This document shows, piece after piece, positions 52,413 to 62,422 of a stretch of 64,000 nucleotides of DNA. Numbering within the stretch: position 1 is the first letter of the stretch; every line of letters starts with the position of its first letter. The DNA is from Nocardia ninae NBRC 108245 (GTDB lineage Bacteria > Actinomycetota > Actinomycetes > Mycobacteriales > Mycobacteriaceae): the NCBI RefSeq assembly GCF_007990755.1, contig NZ_BJXA01000014.1:92234-156233 (forward strand), in the 5' to 3' direction. The notes below the pieces were generated by a model that did no database searches, had not been told where the DNA came from, and saw nothing but the letters and a program-made list of their open reading frames with translations. The translations under genes and the position numbers were made by a program.

Positions 52413-54044
52413 ATGCTGACTTTTCGGTGGGGCGCCCTGGGCGCGCTGCTGCTCGCCACCGCGGGATTGCTCGCGACCGCCCCGATTGCCCACACCCAGC
52501 CCGCGCCGACCGGTGTGTCCATCATTGCCGATCTGAAGCTCAGCCGCGAGGGTGTGCTCGAGGTGGTCGAGCAGGTGACGGTGCCGCAGGACGGCACGTT
52601 CCGGATGTCGCTGCCGTTGCGGCTGAAGGTGAGCGACGACGTCGAGCGCCATTTCAAGGTCACCGATGTGGACACCAAGGGCGCGGGCACCGCGACGGTG
52701 GCGAACGATCAATTCACCATCGAGGCGAAACCGGGTGAGTCGACCTTCACCTACTCGGTGCACAACCTCGTCAACGATGCGCCCGGCAGTCAGGTGTTCA
52801 ACTGGCTCGGCGTGATGGGCACCGATATCGCCTCGATCAGCGCCACCTTGATCAGCCCGAGCTTCGAAATGGGCATCGTGGACTGCAAACTCGGCCAGCC
52901 CGGCAACACCAGGCCGTGCGCCGATGTGATGACCGAGGTCGACGGCGTGCTCCATCTGGAGCAGACCGATCTGAAGAAGGGCGAGGCGATCGACCTCACC
53001 CTGCAACTGCCGCCGGGCAGTGTGCCGAGCAACGCCGACGTGCGCGACACCAGCGACTCCGGTCCGTTCGCGATCACCACACCGGTGCTCATCGCGTTCG
53101 GCGTGCTGTTGCTGGCGCTGGCCGGGCTGGCCGCCTTCGTCCTCCGTGCGCGGCGCGAGAATGCCGCTGCCGGAACTGGATCGGAGACGCTTGACCCGCT
53201 GGTGCGCGATGGCGAACGGGTGCAGTTCACCTCGCCGGACGGGGTACTGCCCGGCGAGGCGGGGCTGCTGCTCGACGAGCATGTCGACCCTGTCGATATC
53301 GCCGCCACCGTGGTGGATCTCGCTGTGCGCCGGTACATCTGGATCACGCCGCTCGGTGAGACGGATTGGCGGATCACCCGGGTCAACGCGCCCGACGACC
53401 AGTTGCGTGCCTATGAGAAGGCCGTCTACGCGGCGCTGCTGCCCGATGGCACCGACGCCGTCACCATCACCGAACTGCGTGCGCCCGGCCGGGTGCAGTC
53501 CGGACCGGTGCGGGCTGCGCTCGTCGCCGACGCGGTCACCCGCGGCACCTTCAGCAATCGCCGCGGCCTGGGCCCGGCGACCTGGTTGGGCGGTGCCTTG
53601 CTCGTCGGCGGTGTCGCCGCGACGATCGCGCTTGCGTTGACCTCGGGTCATGCGCTGGTCGGCGTCGCGATCGCGCTCGCCGGTATTGCCACCCTGCTGC
53701 TGCCGAAGTACCTGCCGGTGCGCACCGCGCACGGCCTCACCTTGACCAGACAGATCCGCGCACTCCAGCGCGGCCTGGAATCGACCCGGCGCGAACAGGT
53801 TCCGCCGCTCGACCAGGAGACCGTGTTCTCCCGTGCCCTGCCCTTCATGGTGATCGGCGGCCGCGCCGACAACTGGATTCGCGCCTTCCGCGACCTGAAC
53901 CCCTCCGCCGACTCCCAACCTGGCCTCTACTGGTTCGGCAGCTTCGACCGCGACCGCAACCTCCAGCGCTTCGCAGGCCACTTCCCGTTCTTCATCACGG
54001 CATTGGAAGGACTGTTCGCCACGGCAGGCGACCCGCACCGATAG
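52413..54044 (+). CDS. DUF2207 membrane protein
   Basis: A 543-residue protein with signal peptide ([19 protein letters not shown]). The extracytoplasmic beta domain ends [18 protein letters not shown] membrane helix follows ([20 protein letters not shown]). Cytoplasmic region and two further helices ([38 protein letters not shown], from about residue 388; quoted only as [14 protein letters not shown] and [16 protein letters not shown]). Typical DUF2207 architecture, function unknown. Confidence 0.85.
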   Translation: MLTFRWGALGALLLATAGLLATAPIAHTQPAPTGVSIIADLKLSREGVLEVVEQVTVPQDGTFRMSLPLRLKVSDDVERHFKVTDVDTKGAGTATVANDQFTIEAKPGESTFTYSVHNLVNDAPGSQVFNWLGVMGTDIASISATLISPSFEMGIVDCKLGQPGNTRPCADVMTEVDGVLHLEQTDLKKGEAIDLTLQLPPGSVPSNADVRDTSDSGPFAITTPVLIAFGVLLLALAGLAAFVLRARRENAAAGTGSETLDPLVRDGERVQFTSPDGVLPGEAGLLLDEHVDPVDIAATVVDLAVRRYIWITPLGETDWRITRVNAPDDQLRAYEKAVYAALLPDGTDAVTITELRAPGRVQSGPVRAALVADAVTRGTFSNRRGLGPATWLGGALLVGGVAATIALALTSGHALVGVAIALAGIATLLLPKYLPVRTAHGLTLTRQIRALQRGLESTRREQVPPLDQETVFSRALPFMVIGGRADNWIRAFRDLNPSADSQPGLYWFGSFDRDRNLQRFAGHFPFFITALEGLFATAGDPHR

Positions 54045-54087
54045 TACGGCGGCTTACGCGCCCACTATCGATGCACGAGAACCGAAT

Positions 54088-54125
54088 CCGGCCTGACCGA
54101 CACGAAAAGTGTCCGCTCAGGCCGG
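54088..54125. terminator. bidirectional hairpin
   Basis: Arms CCGGCCTGA / TCAGGCCGG with inner GACAC / GTGTC stem, between convergent DUF2207 and ROK genes. Confidence 0.8.
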
Positions 54126-54141
54126 CTCCCGGAGGTACCGC

Positions 54142-55431
54142 TCAGTCGCCGAGGGCGGTCCGGCGGATGGCCGCGAGCGGGTCCGCGTAGAGCACGCTCA
54201 GCGAGGTGACCACTGCGGCGAATTCCTGGACCTTGCCGCCGAATCCGCTGATCCGGATGTCGGTGGGCGGGAGGGTGGAGCCCTGGTTGAAGGCGCGGGC
54301 CACGTGGGCGACGGCGGGGCGGTAGCCGGTGAAGGCCTGACCGCCGAGGATTACCCGGTCGGGGTTGAGCATGTCCCGGACCATGGCCACGGTGTGGCCG
54401 AGGATGGTGGCGCGTTCGGCGAGCAGTTCCCTGGCCGGTTCCGAACCGGATTCCGCCGCCCGGTAGAGGTCGACGATGGTGGAGCCCGCGTTGCCGTGGT
54501 ACGCCGGGATGATGCCGCGCCCGACGGCCCGCGAATGCAGCGAACGGTCGCCGACGGTTACCTCGAGGCAACCCCGCCTGCCGCAGGTGCACTCGACATC
54601 GGAGCCGGTCGGCAAGTGCGCGATCGAGCCGGGTCCGTTGCTCGGCGTGTGTACGCGGCCATCCAAAGTGACCGCGACACCGGCGGTTTCGCGGACGTAG
54701 AAGTACAGGCTGCTGCCGCGTTCCGGACCGGCGACCCGGCCGTTGGCGGTGTCGCGCGCCTCGATGGTCGGCAGCAACAACTCCGACGCCGCCATCGCCT
54801 CGACGTGCGGGGCCACCGAGACGGGCAGCTCGAGCACCTCGCCGAGCACGGCGCCGATCTGCGCGCCCTGCCAGTCCAGCTTGGGATGGTCGACCACGCC
54901 GGTGAGCGGATCGACCCGCCCGCCGATGGCGACGCCCGCCCACAGCGGCTTGCGCCGATGCCAGCGCTGCAGGAACGCCTTGGCGCTGCGTGCGACGGTG
55001 GTGGTGGCGAATTCCTGGCCGGTTTGCGGGGTGGCGATGGCCAGGCCGCCGAGGATGCGGCCGCGCAGGTCGGCCGCCACGATCTTGGTGACTGCGGCGC
55101 CGATGTGGATGCCGAGGGTCAGGTACGCCTCGTGGTCGATCTCGAAGGGCACCCGAGGTCGTCCGACCGCACCGGAGGCCGTCAGGTCGGGCCGTTCCCG
55201 CAGCAGGCCGGCGGCGAGCAGCGCGGAGACCTGGCGGTTGACCGTCGCGATGCTCAAACCTGTTGAGCGCGCGGCATTGTCGCGCGAGACGGGGCCGCCG
55301 GTGGCGGAGCGGAGCACCGCGGCCGCGGGGTTGTCGGCGATGCGCAGTTCCGGGGCGACCACGGGACGCTGGACGCGAACGCGGCCGCCGCCGACCCTGG
55401 CGACGGATCGTTCGAGGGTAGGGAGGGACAT
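54142..55431 (-). CDS. ROK-family transcriptional regulator, Rv0485-like
   Basis: A 429-residue protein from ATG 55431. Winged-helix part (VSRDNAARSTGLSIATVNRQVSALLAAGLL) then ROK kinase-like domain with WAGVAIGGRVDP and the zinc motif CTCGRRGCLE. It is close to M. tuberculosis Rv0485, a ROK-type regulator. Missing sugar-kinase features suggest regulator rather than kinase. Confidence 0.88.
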   Translation of the reverse strand: MSLPTLERSVARVGGGRVRVQRPVVAPELRIADNPAAAVLRSATGGPVSRDNAARSTGLSIATVNRQVSALLAAGLLRERPDLTASGAVGRPRVPFEIDHEAYLTLGIHIGAAVTKIVAADLRGRILGGLAIATPQTGQEFATTTVARSAKAFLQRWHRRKPLWAGVAIGGRVDPLTGVVDHPKLDWQGAQIGAVLGEVLELPVSVAPHVEAMAASELLLPTIEARDTANGRVAGPERGSSLYFYVRETAGVAVTLDGRVHTPSNGPGSIAHLPTGSDVECTCGRRGCLEVTVGDRSLHSRAVGRGIIPAYHGNAGSTIVDLYRAAESGSEPARELLAERATILGHTVAMVRDMLNPDRVILGGQAFTGYRPAVAHVARAFNQGSTLPPTDIRISGFGGKVQEFAAVVTSLSVLYADPLAAIRRTALGD

Positions 55432-55777
55432 AGTGCAGATTCCTTGCCGAGGTCCCGCGACTGGCGGGACGTGCCTACATGGGCGACTAGGCAGCAAACG
55501 AGCCGGAAAAGCAGCTCAGCTGCAGCAAGGGCGACAACACAGTTCGCGGGTCAATGGCAGCCGCAGACCAAGCGCGGCGGTCACATAGGTGACGCGCAGG
55601 GCGCTCGATCGGTTGGCAGACATGTAGATGAAATTAACACCGCTGCCCACGACTCACCAAGCCTCAATCCGCCGCTGTGTTGTCGCACACACCGTTTCCG
55701 CAGGTCGCCGCCGAGCCGCGGCAGCCATGTCGGCGGCTTCAGGTGCCGGTCGAGCGAGGAAAGCAGTCGAAAACGAA
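55432..55777. other. intergenic region upstream of ROK gene
   Basis: About 345 bases containing the ROK promoter side. No gene with good start signals and no clear operator found. Confidence 0.35.
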
Positions 55778-55813
55778 AGGTCCCGCCCAGCGAGCGGATG
55801 CTGGGCGGGACCT
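55778..55813 (-). terminator. hairpin terminator
   Basis: Stem AGGTCCCGCCCAGC / GCTGGGCGGGACCT, after the leftward secreted-protein gene. Confidence 0.85.
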
Positions 55814-55837
55814 AGTCGCGGCAGTGGCGACCGCGAG

Positions 55838-56542
55838 CTACTTCGGCGGGTTGAACGGCTGGTTGATCGTGGTGAAGTACTGGATCGCCGCACCGATCGC
55901 GACCGGCGCCGTGATGAAGATCTGGCCTGCGACAGTGCCGAGGGCACCCACGGCGATGATGCCGCCGAGGCAACCGATGGCCGCAGCGGGGAGGAACGGA
56001 CCGAACAGGCCGATGATGGTGGCCGAAGCGGCGGTGGCGCCGAGGATGCCGCCGAGCACGCAACCGACGGCCGCGCCGCCCAGCCCGCCGACCAGGGTTC
56101 CGATGGTCGCGCCCGCACTGATCGTGCTGGTCAGCCGACTCCACGCGGCCTGCTCACGGTCGTACTCGGACTTCCACGGCGCCTTGTCCTCGAAGGGCAG
56201 CGCGACCGGCTTGTAGGTGGCGTGCTGCTCGTCGATCTGCGGGGTGAGCGTGGCGGTGCGCTGGGAAATCTGGGCGGCGATCGGGAATTCGAAGTCGTCG
56301 ATGCGCAGCCGCAACGGCGTCCCGGCGATCACGGTGCCGTCGGCGGACTTGATCTTCAAGGCGTCGTCCTCGACGACCAGCGACCCCGAATCGGTCGTGA
56401 TGATCGATGACTTGTCGGTGGCGCGCGCGGTGAAGTTCACCGGGCCCTCGGTGGTCTGCGGTGTGGCGACGGAAGTGCCTGCGGCGACTCCGGTCGCCAT
56501 GGTCACCAGCGCCGCGACCACGGCAAGCTTCCTCATCCTCAT
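55838..56542 (-). CDS. secreted/membrane protein, DUF8020-like
   Basis: A 234-residue protein with signal peptide (RKLAVVAALVTMATGVAAGTSVA). A beta-rich middle precedes Gly/Ala-rich hydrophobic stretches (IGTLVGGLGGAAVGCVLGGI and IIAVGALGTVAGQIFI). It resembles the DUF8020 proteins abundant in Nocardia. Unknown function. Confidence 0.65.
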   Translation of the reverse strand: MRMRKLAVVAALVTMATGVAAGTSVATPQTTEGPVNFTARATDKSSIITTDSGSLVVEDDALKIKSADGTVIAGTPLRLRIDDFEFPIAAQISQRTATLTPQIDEQHATYKPVALPFEDKAPWKSEYDREQAAWSRLTSTISAGATIGTLVGGLGGAAVGCVLGGILGATAASATIIGLFGPFLPAAAIGCLGGIIAVGALGTVAGQIFITAPVAIGAAIQYFTTINQPFNPPK

Positions 56543-56649
56543 GTACTGCGATCCCTCGTTAGACGGTGCTGTCGAGGCAAAGCATCGAGCAGAAAGCCCA
56601 GGAGAACGAGGGAAAAACGCAGCCAGATTCCAATGCGGGGCGCGAAAGT

Positions 56650-57327
56650 TCAGAGCTTGCGGCGCAGCTCGCCGAGCCAGTCGGCGGCCTCGTCCGGCGC
56701 CGCATCGCTACCGATCATGTCGACCACCACGTGGCCGACGCACGCCGCGCGCAGCACTCGGCCCGCCGCCACCTCGGTATCGCCCCACGGGATGAACGGT
56801 TTGGCGATCAGCAGCGACGCGATGCCGTGCGCGGCCGCCCACAGGTCGAGCACGATCGGCATCGGGTCACCCGGGGTGAACACGCCCGCGTCCATACATT
56901 CCTGCACCGATTGCGAGAAGCGTTGGAACGCACCGCTACCGAGCACCTGATCCACCGCGCCGCCGGCCGTGGTCGGCGTGGTCGCCAGCCGATACTGCTC
57001 GGGATGCGCCCTGGCGAACCGGACATACGACAGCCCCTGCTGATACAGCCGGGTGATCGGGGACACCGTCAGATCGGTCTCGGCCGCTATCGCGGCGTCC
57101 AGGTCCTCGAAGACCTGCACGACCACCGCCTCGATGAGCTCGTCCTTATCGGCGAAGTGCCGATAGATCGAGGGCGCGCTCACCCCGACCCGCTTGCCGA
57201 TCTCCCGGATCGACACCGCGTCGGCATGGCCGGTGCGGGCCAGCAATTCCCTTGCCACATCGAGTATTTCGGTGCGCAGCTGGGCGCCGCTGCCGCGCGC
57301 CGAGCGGGATCGGCCGGTACGGATCAT
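56650..57327 (-). CDS. TetR-family regulator of the MMPL gene
   Basis: A 225-residue regulator from ATG 57327, in the stop of the transporter gene (ATGA). HTH: VSIREIGKRVGVSAPSIYRHFADKDELIEAV. It has a TetR C-terminal domain. It likely binds the palindrome at 59634-59662 upstream of the operon and represses it. Confidence 0.88.
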   Translation of the reverse strand: MIRTGRSRSARGSGAQLRTEILDVARELLARTGHADAVSIREIGKRVGVSAPSIYRHFADKDELIEAVVVQVFEDLDAAIAAETDLTVSPITRLYQQGLSYVRFARAHPEQYRLATTPTTAGGAVDQVLGSGAFQRFSQSVQECMDAGVFTPGDPMPIVLDLWAAAHGIASLLIAKPFIPWGDTEVAAGRVLRAACVGHVVVDMIGSDAAPDEAADWLGELRRKL

Positions 57328-59606
57328 TCGCGACCGGCCGACACGCGCTCGGCGGGAACGGCATCGGCGTGCTCGCGCAACCCGATGCGGGCATGCAGGC
57401 GGGCCAGCGGCGCGGGCGCCCACCAGTTCGCGGTGCCCATCAGCTTCATCAGGGCGGGCGCGAGCATGGTGCGGACGAGGGTGGCGTCGGCGAGCACGGT
57501 CAGCGTGAGGCCGAGGCCCATCAGCTGAATGAACGACACCTTGGAGGTCACCATCGCGCCGATCACGATAGCCATGAGAACGGCTGCGGCGGTAAAGATT
57601 CGGCCGGTTCTGGCGACGCCGACCGCCAGCGCGTGCTCGTTGTCCTTCGCGGTGCGCACCACGACGCCGTCCACCACCCGGCCGGAGGCGAGCCATTCCT
57701 CACGCACCCGGGAGAGCAGGAACACCTCGTAGTCCATCGACATCCCGAACGCGAGGCAGAACATCAGGATCGGCATCGTCGGCGTCATGTAACCCACCGC
57801 GGTGAAGCCGAGCAGTCCGGACAGGTGGCCGTCCTGGAATATCCACACCATCGCGCCGAACGCCGCCGTCAGCGAAAGAGTATTGAGCACAATGGCTTTG
57901 AGCGGTAACAGCAGACTACCGGTGAACAGGAACAGCACCACGAAGGTGGCGAGCGCGATCAGCGCGATGGCCAGCGGCATGCGCTTGCCGAGCGAGTCGA
58001 GGGCATCGGCATTGACCGCCGCGGCCCCGCCGAACAGCGCGGGCGAGGGCGCGGGCACCGCCCGCAGGTCCCGCAACTGTGCCTCGCCGGTAGGCGAGAA
58101 CGGGTCGACGCGGGTGGCGACAGTGAGGTATTCGCCGGTGCCGTTGGCCATTCCGGGCGGGCCACCGGCCACTCGCGCGCCCTTGACGAAGACACCGGCG
58201 CTGGACAGCACCGCCGACACCCCGTCGGTGCGGGACAGTCCCTTGGCGTACTCGCCGACCGGCCCGGGCCCGCCGTGATAGCCGTCCAGGACGACGGTGG
58301 TGTTGTTGCCCGAGTTGGCCGCCGGGAACTCGGCCCGCAGCACGTCACCGACCTGGCGGCTGGCGGCACTCGTCGGCAGCACCCGGTCGTCGGGGTAGCC
58401 GAATTTCACCGAGAGGAACGGTGATCCGAGCGCGAGGAACAGTGCGACGAGCACCAGCGCGACCGGTACGGAATGCCCCATCACCCAGGTCACTATGCGA
58501 TACCAGCGGCTCTGTTCCGGCACCAGCGGTGCCATCGGATCGGGAGCCGAGCGGCCGAACATGCGGCGCAACGGAACTCGGATGTCGAGCGCGTTCACCC
58601 GGTGCCCGAGCAGCGCCAGCGCGGCGGGCAGGATCACGATCGCCGCCGCCGCGGCCGTGGCGACCACCGCGACGCCGGCGTAGGCGAACGAGCGCAGGAA
58701 GTAGATGTCGAAGATGCTCAGCACCGCCAGCGAAAGCGCCACGGTCAGTGCGGAATACAGCACCGTGCGCCCTGCGGTCTGCACCGCGCGAATGGTGGCG
58801 GGCACCGGATCGAGGCCGTTGGCGAGCTCCTCGCGGTACCGGCTGACGATGAACAGGCTGTAGTCGATCGCCAGCGCGAGACCCAGTGCGGTGGTCATGT
58901 TCAGCGCGTAGATGGACACGTCGGTGACCAGCGTGAACATCCGCAGAATGGCCAGCGTGACCAGGATGGCGAAGATACCGACCGTCAGCGGCAGCGCGGC
59001 CGCGATCAGACTGCCGAACACCAGCACGAGCACGACCAGCGATATCGGTATCGCCACGCCCTCCGCGACGGCGAGGTCGTGGGTGATCTGTTCGTTCACA
59101 TCGTGATAGACGGCGGCGACGCCGCTCTGCCGGACGGTGATGCCGTCGGTGGTTCCGGTGAGCTGCTCGGTGAGCTCGCCCGCGGTCCGCTGCGCGTCGG
59201 TCTCGTCGCCGGTCAGGTACGCCAGCACCAGCGCGTCCTTGCCGCTGGTGCTGCGCAGCGCGGAGGCCACCGCGGGCTGGGCGGTCCAATACGACTGCAC
59301 ACCCTTGACATCGGCGCGGGCGCGCAGCGTGTCCACCAGATGGGTGCCCGCCGCGCGGGTGGCCGGTGCGTCGGCGCCCGCCGCCGAGCTGACCAGCAGC
59401 ACGTAGTTGGGCGAGGCACCCTCGAAATTGTCCGCGAGGAGCCGCTCGACCTCGGACGACTCCGCATCGGGCGAGGTGAAACCCGCCGACTTCAGATGCG
59501 ACGCCGCCGTCGCGCCGAACACCCCGCACAGGATCGCCAGGGCGGCCGCGGCGAGCAGGATCGCCCGTGGATATCGGGTGGCGATCTGAGCAATCCGAAT
59601 CAGCAC
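57324..59606 (-). CDS. MMPL-family transporter
   Basis: A 760-residue RND-like protein with about twelve membrane helices in two repeats. GLALAIDYSLFIVSRYREE and AFGMSMDYEVFLLSRVREEW are the two MMPL motifs with Asp-Tyr. Family exports lipids or drugs; proton-driven. First gene of the transporter-TetR operon. Confidence 0.92.
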   Translation of the reverse strand: MLIRIAQIATRYPRAILLAAAALAILCGVFGATAASHLKSAGFTSPDAESSEVERLLADNFEGASPNYVLLVSSAAGADAPATRAAGTHLVDTLRARADVKGVQSYWTAQPAVASALRSTSGKDALVLAYLTGDETDAQRTAGELTEQLTGTTDGITVRQSGVAAVYHDVNEQITHDLAVAEGVAIPISLVVLVLVFGSLIAAALPLTVGIFAILVTLAILRMFTLVTDVSIYALNMTTALGLALAIDYSLFIVSRYREELANGLDPVPATIRAVQTAGRTVLYSALTVALSLAVLSIFDIYFLRSFAYAGVAVVATAAAAAIVILPAALALLGHRVNALDIRVPLRRMFGRSAPDPMAPLVPEQSRWYRIVTWVMGHSVPVALVLVALFLALGSPFLSVKFGYPDDRVLPTSAASRQVGDVLRAEFPAANSGNNTTVVLDGYHGGPGPVGEYAKGLSRTDGVSAVLSSAGVFVKGARVAGGPPGMANGTGEYLTVATRVDPFSPTGEAQLRDLRAVPAPSPALFGGAAAVNADALDSLGKRMPLAIALIALATFVVLFLFTGSLLLPLKAIVLNTLSLTAAFGAMVWIFQDGHLSGLLGFTAVGYMTPTMPILMFCLAFGMSMDYEVFLLSRVREEWLASGRVVDGVVVRTAKDNEHALAVGVARTGRIFTAAAVLMAIVIGAMVTSKVSFIQLMGLGLTLTVLADATLVRTMLAPALMKLMGTANWWAPAPLARLHARIGLREHADAVPAERVSAGRE

Positions 59607-59633
59607 GCGCGGCTCCCTTGCTCGGCGCAGTAG

Positions 59634-59662
59634 GTTAACGGCGTTAGCGTAACGCCGTTAAC
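59634..59662. promoter_or_regulatory. palindromic operator upstream of the MMPL operon
   Basis: A perfect inverted repeat: GTTAACGGCGTTA, spacer GCG, TAACGCCGTTAAC, 28 bases before the MMPL start. Typical TetR operator size; the adjacent TetR is the obvious ligand. Confidence 0.82.
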
Positions 59663-59692
59663 GACTCGCCGATAGAGCGAACTCTCGCTCGT

Positions 59693-60994
59693 TCAGTGAT
59701 CCCGATCACCCACATTTCCCTGGCCGAAGTGGCCTTCACCGAACCGGCGCGGCGAGTGTCCGTGCACGCCCTCGGCGTAGGCGGTCTCGGCGTGCAGGGC
59801 GAAGTCGATGCCCGCCGTCTCGTCCTCGGGACTCACCCGGAAGCCGATGGTGCGATCGATCAGCTTGCCGAGCGCGAAGCTCACCGCGAACGCGTACGCC
59901 GCGACGACGAGCACGCCGACCACCTGCTTGCCGAGCTGCGCCAGCCCGCCGCCGAAGAACAGCCCGTCGACGCCACCGGTCATCACCTGGGTGGCGAGCA
60001 GGCCGATCAAGACCGTGCCGACGATGCCACCGACGAAGTGCACGCCGACCACGTCGAGCGAATCGTCATAGCCCGCTTTGAATTTCCAACCCACCGCGAA
60101 CGAACACACCACGCCGGCGGCGAGCCCGACGATCAGCGCGCCGAGCGTATTCACCGACCCGCAGGACGGGGTAATGGCGACCAGACCGGCCACCACGCCT
60201 GACGCCGCACCGAAGGTGGTGGGCCTGCCGTCGCGGATCTGCTCGACCGCGAGCCAGCCGAGCATACCGAGGCAGCCTGCCACCAGCGTGTTCAAAAAGA
60301 CCGCCGCCGCAACACCATTCGCGGACAGCGCGGATCCGGCATTGAAGCCGAACCAGCCGAACCACAGCAGGCCCGCACCGAGCAGCACGAAGGGCAGATT
60401 GTGCGGGCGCATCGCGTCGATCTTGAATCCGATGCGCGGGCCGAGCACCAGTGCGAGCGCGAGTGCCGAAGCGCCGGAAGCGATCTCGACGACGAGGCCA
60501 CCCGCGTAGTCCAGCGCGCCGAACGAGGCGAGCCAGCCGTCCGGTCCCCACACCCAGTGCGCGATCGGCGCGTAGACCGCCAGCGCCCAGAGCGGCACGA
60601 AGATCATCCAGGCGGCGAATTTCGCGCGGTCCGCGATGGCGCCGCTGACCAGGGCCGCGGTCAGGATCGCGAAGGTCAGCTGGAAGGTGGCGAACAGTAG
60701 CTCCGGTACCGCGCCGCGCAGCGTGGTCGGATCGATGCCCGCCATGCCGACATGGTCGAGGTTGCCGATCAACCCGCCGCCTGCGTCGTCGCTGAAGGCC
60801 AGGCTGTAGCCGAACAGCAGCCAGGCGACGGTCACCAGCGGGATCGCGATGAAGTTCATCATCAGCATGTTGAGCACGCCGGTCGAGCGCACCATCCCGC
60901 CGTAGAACAGCGCGAGCGCCGGGGTCATCAGCAGCACCAGGGCTGTGCTGATGAGCAGCCAGGCGGTGGCCGCGGGATCCAGGGGTGTGGACAA
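59693..60994 (-). CDS. amt: ammonium transporter
   Basis: A 433-residue Amt/MEP-family channel. A TTG at 60994 follows GGAAGGAG by five bases, so it is preferred to the GTG at 61009 (the Shine-Dalgarno would be inside the gene). Eleven membrane helices; DYAGGLVVEIASGASALALAL and HFVGGIVGTVLIGLLA carry the conserved pore histidine region. No glnK follows. Confidence 0.92.
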   Translation of the reverse strand: MSTPLDPAATAWLLISTALVLLMTPALALFYGGMVRSTGVLNMLMMNFIAIPLVTVAWLLFGYSLAFSDDAGGGLIGNLDHVGMAGIDPTTLRGAVPELLFATFQLTFAILTAALVSGAIADRAKFAAWMIFVPLWALAVYAPIAHWVWGPDGWLASFGALDYAGGLVVEIASGASALALALVLGPRIGFKIDAMRPHNLPFVLLGAGLLWFGWFGFNAGSALSANGVAAAVFLNTLVAGCLGMLGWLAVEQIRDGRPTTFGAASGVVAGLVAITPSCGSVNTLGALIVGLAAGVVCSFAVGWKFKAGYDDSLDVVGVHFVGGIVGTVLIGLLATQVMTGGVDGLFFGGGLAQLGKQVVGVLVVAAYAFAVSFALGKLIDRTIGFRVSPEDETAGIDFALHAETAYAEGVHGHSPRRFGEGHFGQGNVGDRDH

Positions 60995-61128
60995 GGTAAC
61001 TCCTTCCACGCGGGGTGCGTTGCAAGGAAATTACCGAATGCTCATTCCCGGATTTGCGCTGGTCTAGGAGTTGCGCGCCACTTCGGACATGGGATGTTTG
61101 TCGTCGGGCTCCGTGAAAACGGGTGCGA

Positions 61129-61953
61129 TCAGACGCGGGATTTGCGGGCTATCGCGCGCTGACCGCGCTTGCCGGGCACCGGGAGATCGTCCTGGATGGC
61201 GACCCATTCGGCGGTGGTCAGCCACCGTTCCTGAACGCGGGCGTCGGCGGTGTTGTGGAAGACCCGGCGGCCTCGATCGTCACGCAGCTCCTGGGCGACG
61301 GTGGACCAGCGCGGGGCGCGGCCGTGCTCGGCCTGGTAGTCGGCGAGGTAGGCGGCCACCGCGGTGCCGATCGTGTTCACCGGACGCAGCGAGACGCGGT
61401 TGCCGTACTGGTCGGAGTAGAACCGCCGCCCGGCGCACAACGATCCGGCGTTGGCGTTGGAGGCGATCCAGCCCGCGCGCTGGGCGCGTTCGATCAGCCA
61501 GAGGTGTTTCACCGCGGACGGGGCGATGTCGCCGATGCGGGTTCGGATCAGGGACATGACCTCGTCGGAGGACAGCACGTCGCGCCGGGTCGGGCCGATG
61601 CCGTGTGCGGTCCAGTGCGCGTCGGCCAGGGTGGCGAGCGCGCGGCCGAAGTCGTCGATGCTGCGCTGGGCGCGGCGGCCGAGGCGCTCGATGCGTTCGG
61701 CCTCGCGGCGCATCTCGTTCTGCGCGGTGAGCGTGCGGATCGCGGCCATGGTGGGCACCTGGCCGCGCTCGAGCAGCTCGAGGATGGCGGCGGAGGTGGC
61801 GGGATCGGCCGCGGCGGCCACCGGGAGCGAGTCGCGTTTGATCGCGAAGTCCTGGGGGCTGATCGCGCGGCTCAGCAGATCGACCGCGGAGCGGTCGCCG
61901 GCGAAGTCGGTGCTGGAAAGCAACGCGGCGGCGATGTCATCAGGCGACGGCAC
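61129..61953 (-). CDS. hypothetical helical protein
   Basis: A 274-residue protein. GTG 61953 has GGAGGAAC eight bases upstream, so it is preferred to the open frame reaching 62187. Basic helical regions (NEMRREAERIERLGRRAQRS) and a C-terminal part (APRWSTVAQELRDDRGRRVFHNTA). No family recognised; DNA binding is possible. Confidence 0.6.
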   Translation of the reverse strand: MPSPDDIAAALLSSTDFAGDRSAVDLLSRAISPQDFAIKRDSLPVAAAADPATSAAILELLERGQVPTMAAIRTLTAQNEMRREAERIERLGRRAQRSIDDFGRALATLADAHWTAHGIGPTRRDVLSSDEVMSLIRTRIGDIAPSAVKHLWLIERAQRAGWIASNANAGSLCAGRRFYSDQYGNRVSLRPVNTIGTAVAAYLADYQAEHGRAPRWSTVAQELRDDRGRRVFHNTADARVQERWLTTAEWVAIQDDLPVPGKRGQRAIARKSRV

Positions 61954-62422
61954 GGTGAGAAGTTCCTCCGATGGAAGTGGCACTCGGCTGCGCTGGAACT
62001 TTGGTTGTGCGGGAACTTTGGTTGTGCCCCGGTCGGGATGAGGGACCGGCCGGGGCAACCAACCTGATGAAGGTTTGGCTACCGAAGTTGCCGTTTGCCA
62101 CGGTAGCCAGCGGATTGCGTCGGTGTCACGTGTGTTGACGCTTTCGTTATCTCCACAAACCTGCGGTAAATCAGGGCGTGAGTACATATTTTCCGGTCTA
62201 CAAGGGGGAATTGGGCGGTATTTTCCCGCGTTCGACCGGTTCTTCGTCAGCGATAGCTCACGCGTTGCCGCTGTTGTTATCGGTCAGCGGGCGTTAAGAA
62301 GGCCTGTGGAATCCTGTGATTTGGATCACACGGTGATGGCCGCCAGTGGTGCGGTTTCGCCGCGCCTGGCCCGGCGGTCAGCGCGAGTGTTCTTTGTCGG
62401 TGCGCGCCGGTAACCTCTGGCC
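61954..62422. promoter_or_regulatory. long divergent region before dnaX
   Basis: About 470 bases. Tandem direct repeat GGAACTTTGGTTGTGC (61995-62010 and 62012-62027, period 17) is followed by a hairpin (62026-62056; GCCCCGGTCGG / CCGGCCGGGGC). Both lie upstream of the leftward unknown gene. Further right the region is AT-richer and holds the dnaX promoter. No gene is seen. Confidence 0.5.

Noticed and set aside
52398-54038. Reverse open frame of 546 codons opposite the DUF2207 gene
   Set aside because: Almost exact antisense of a well-supported gene; no domain and unusual His/Arg/Gln content.
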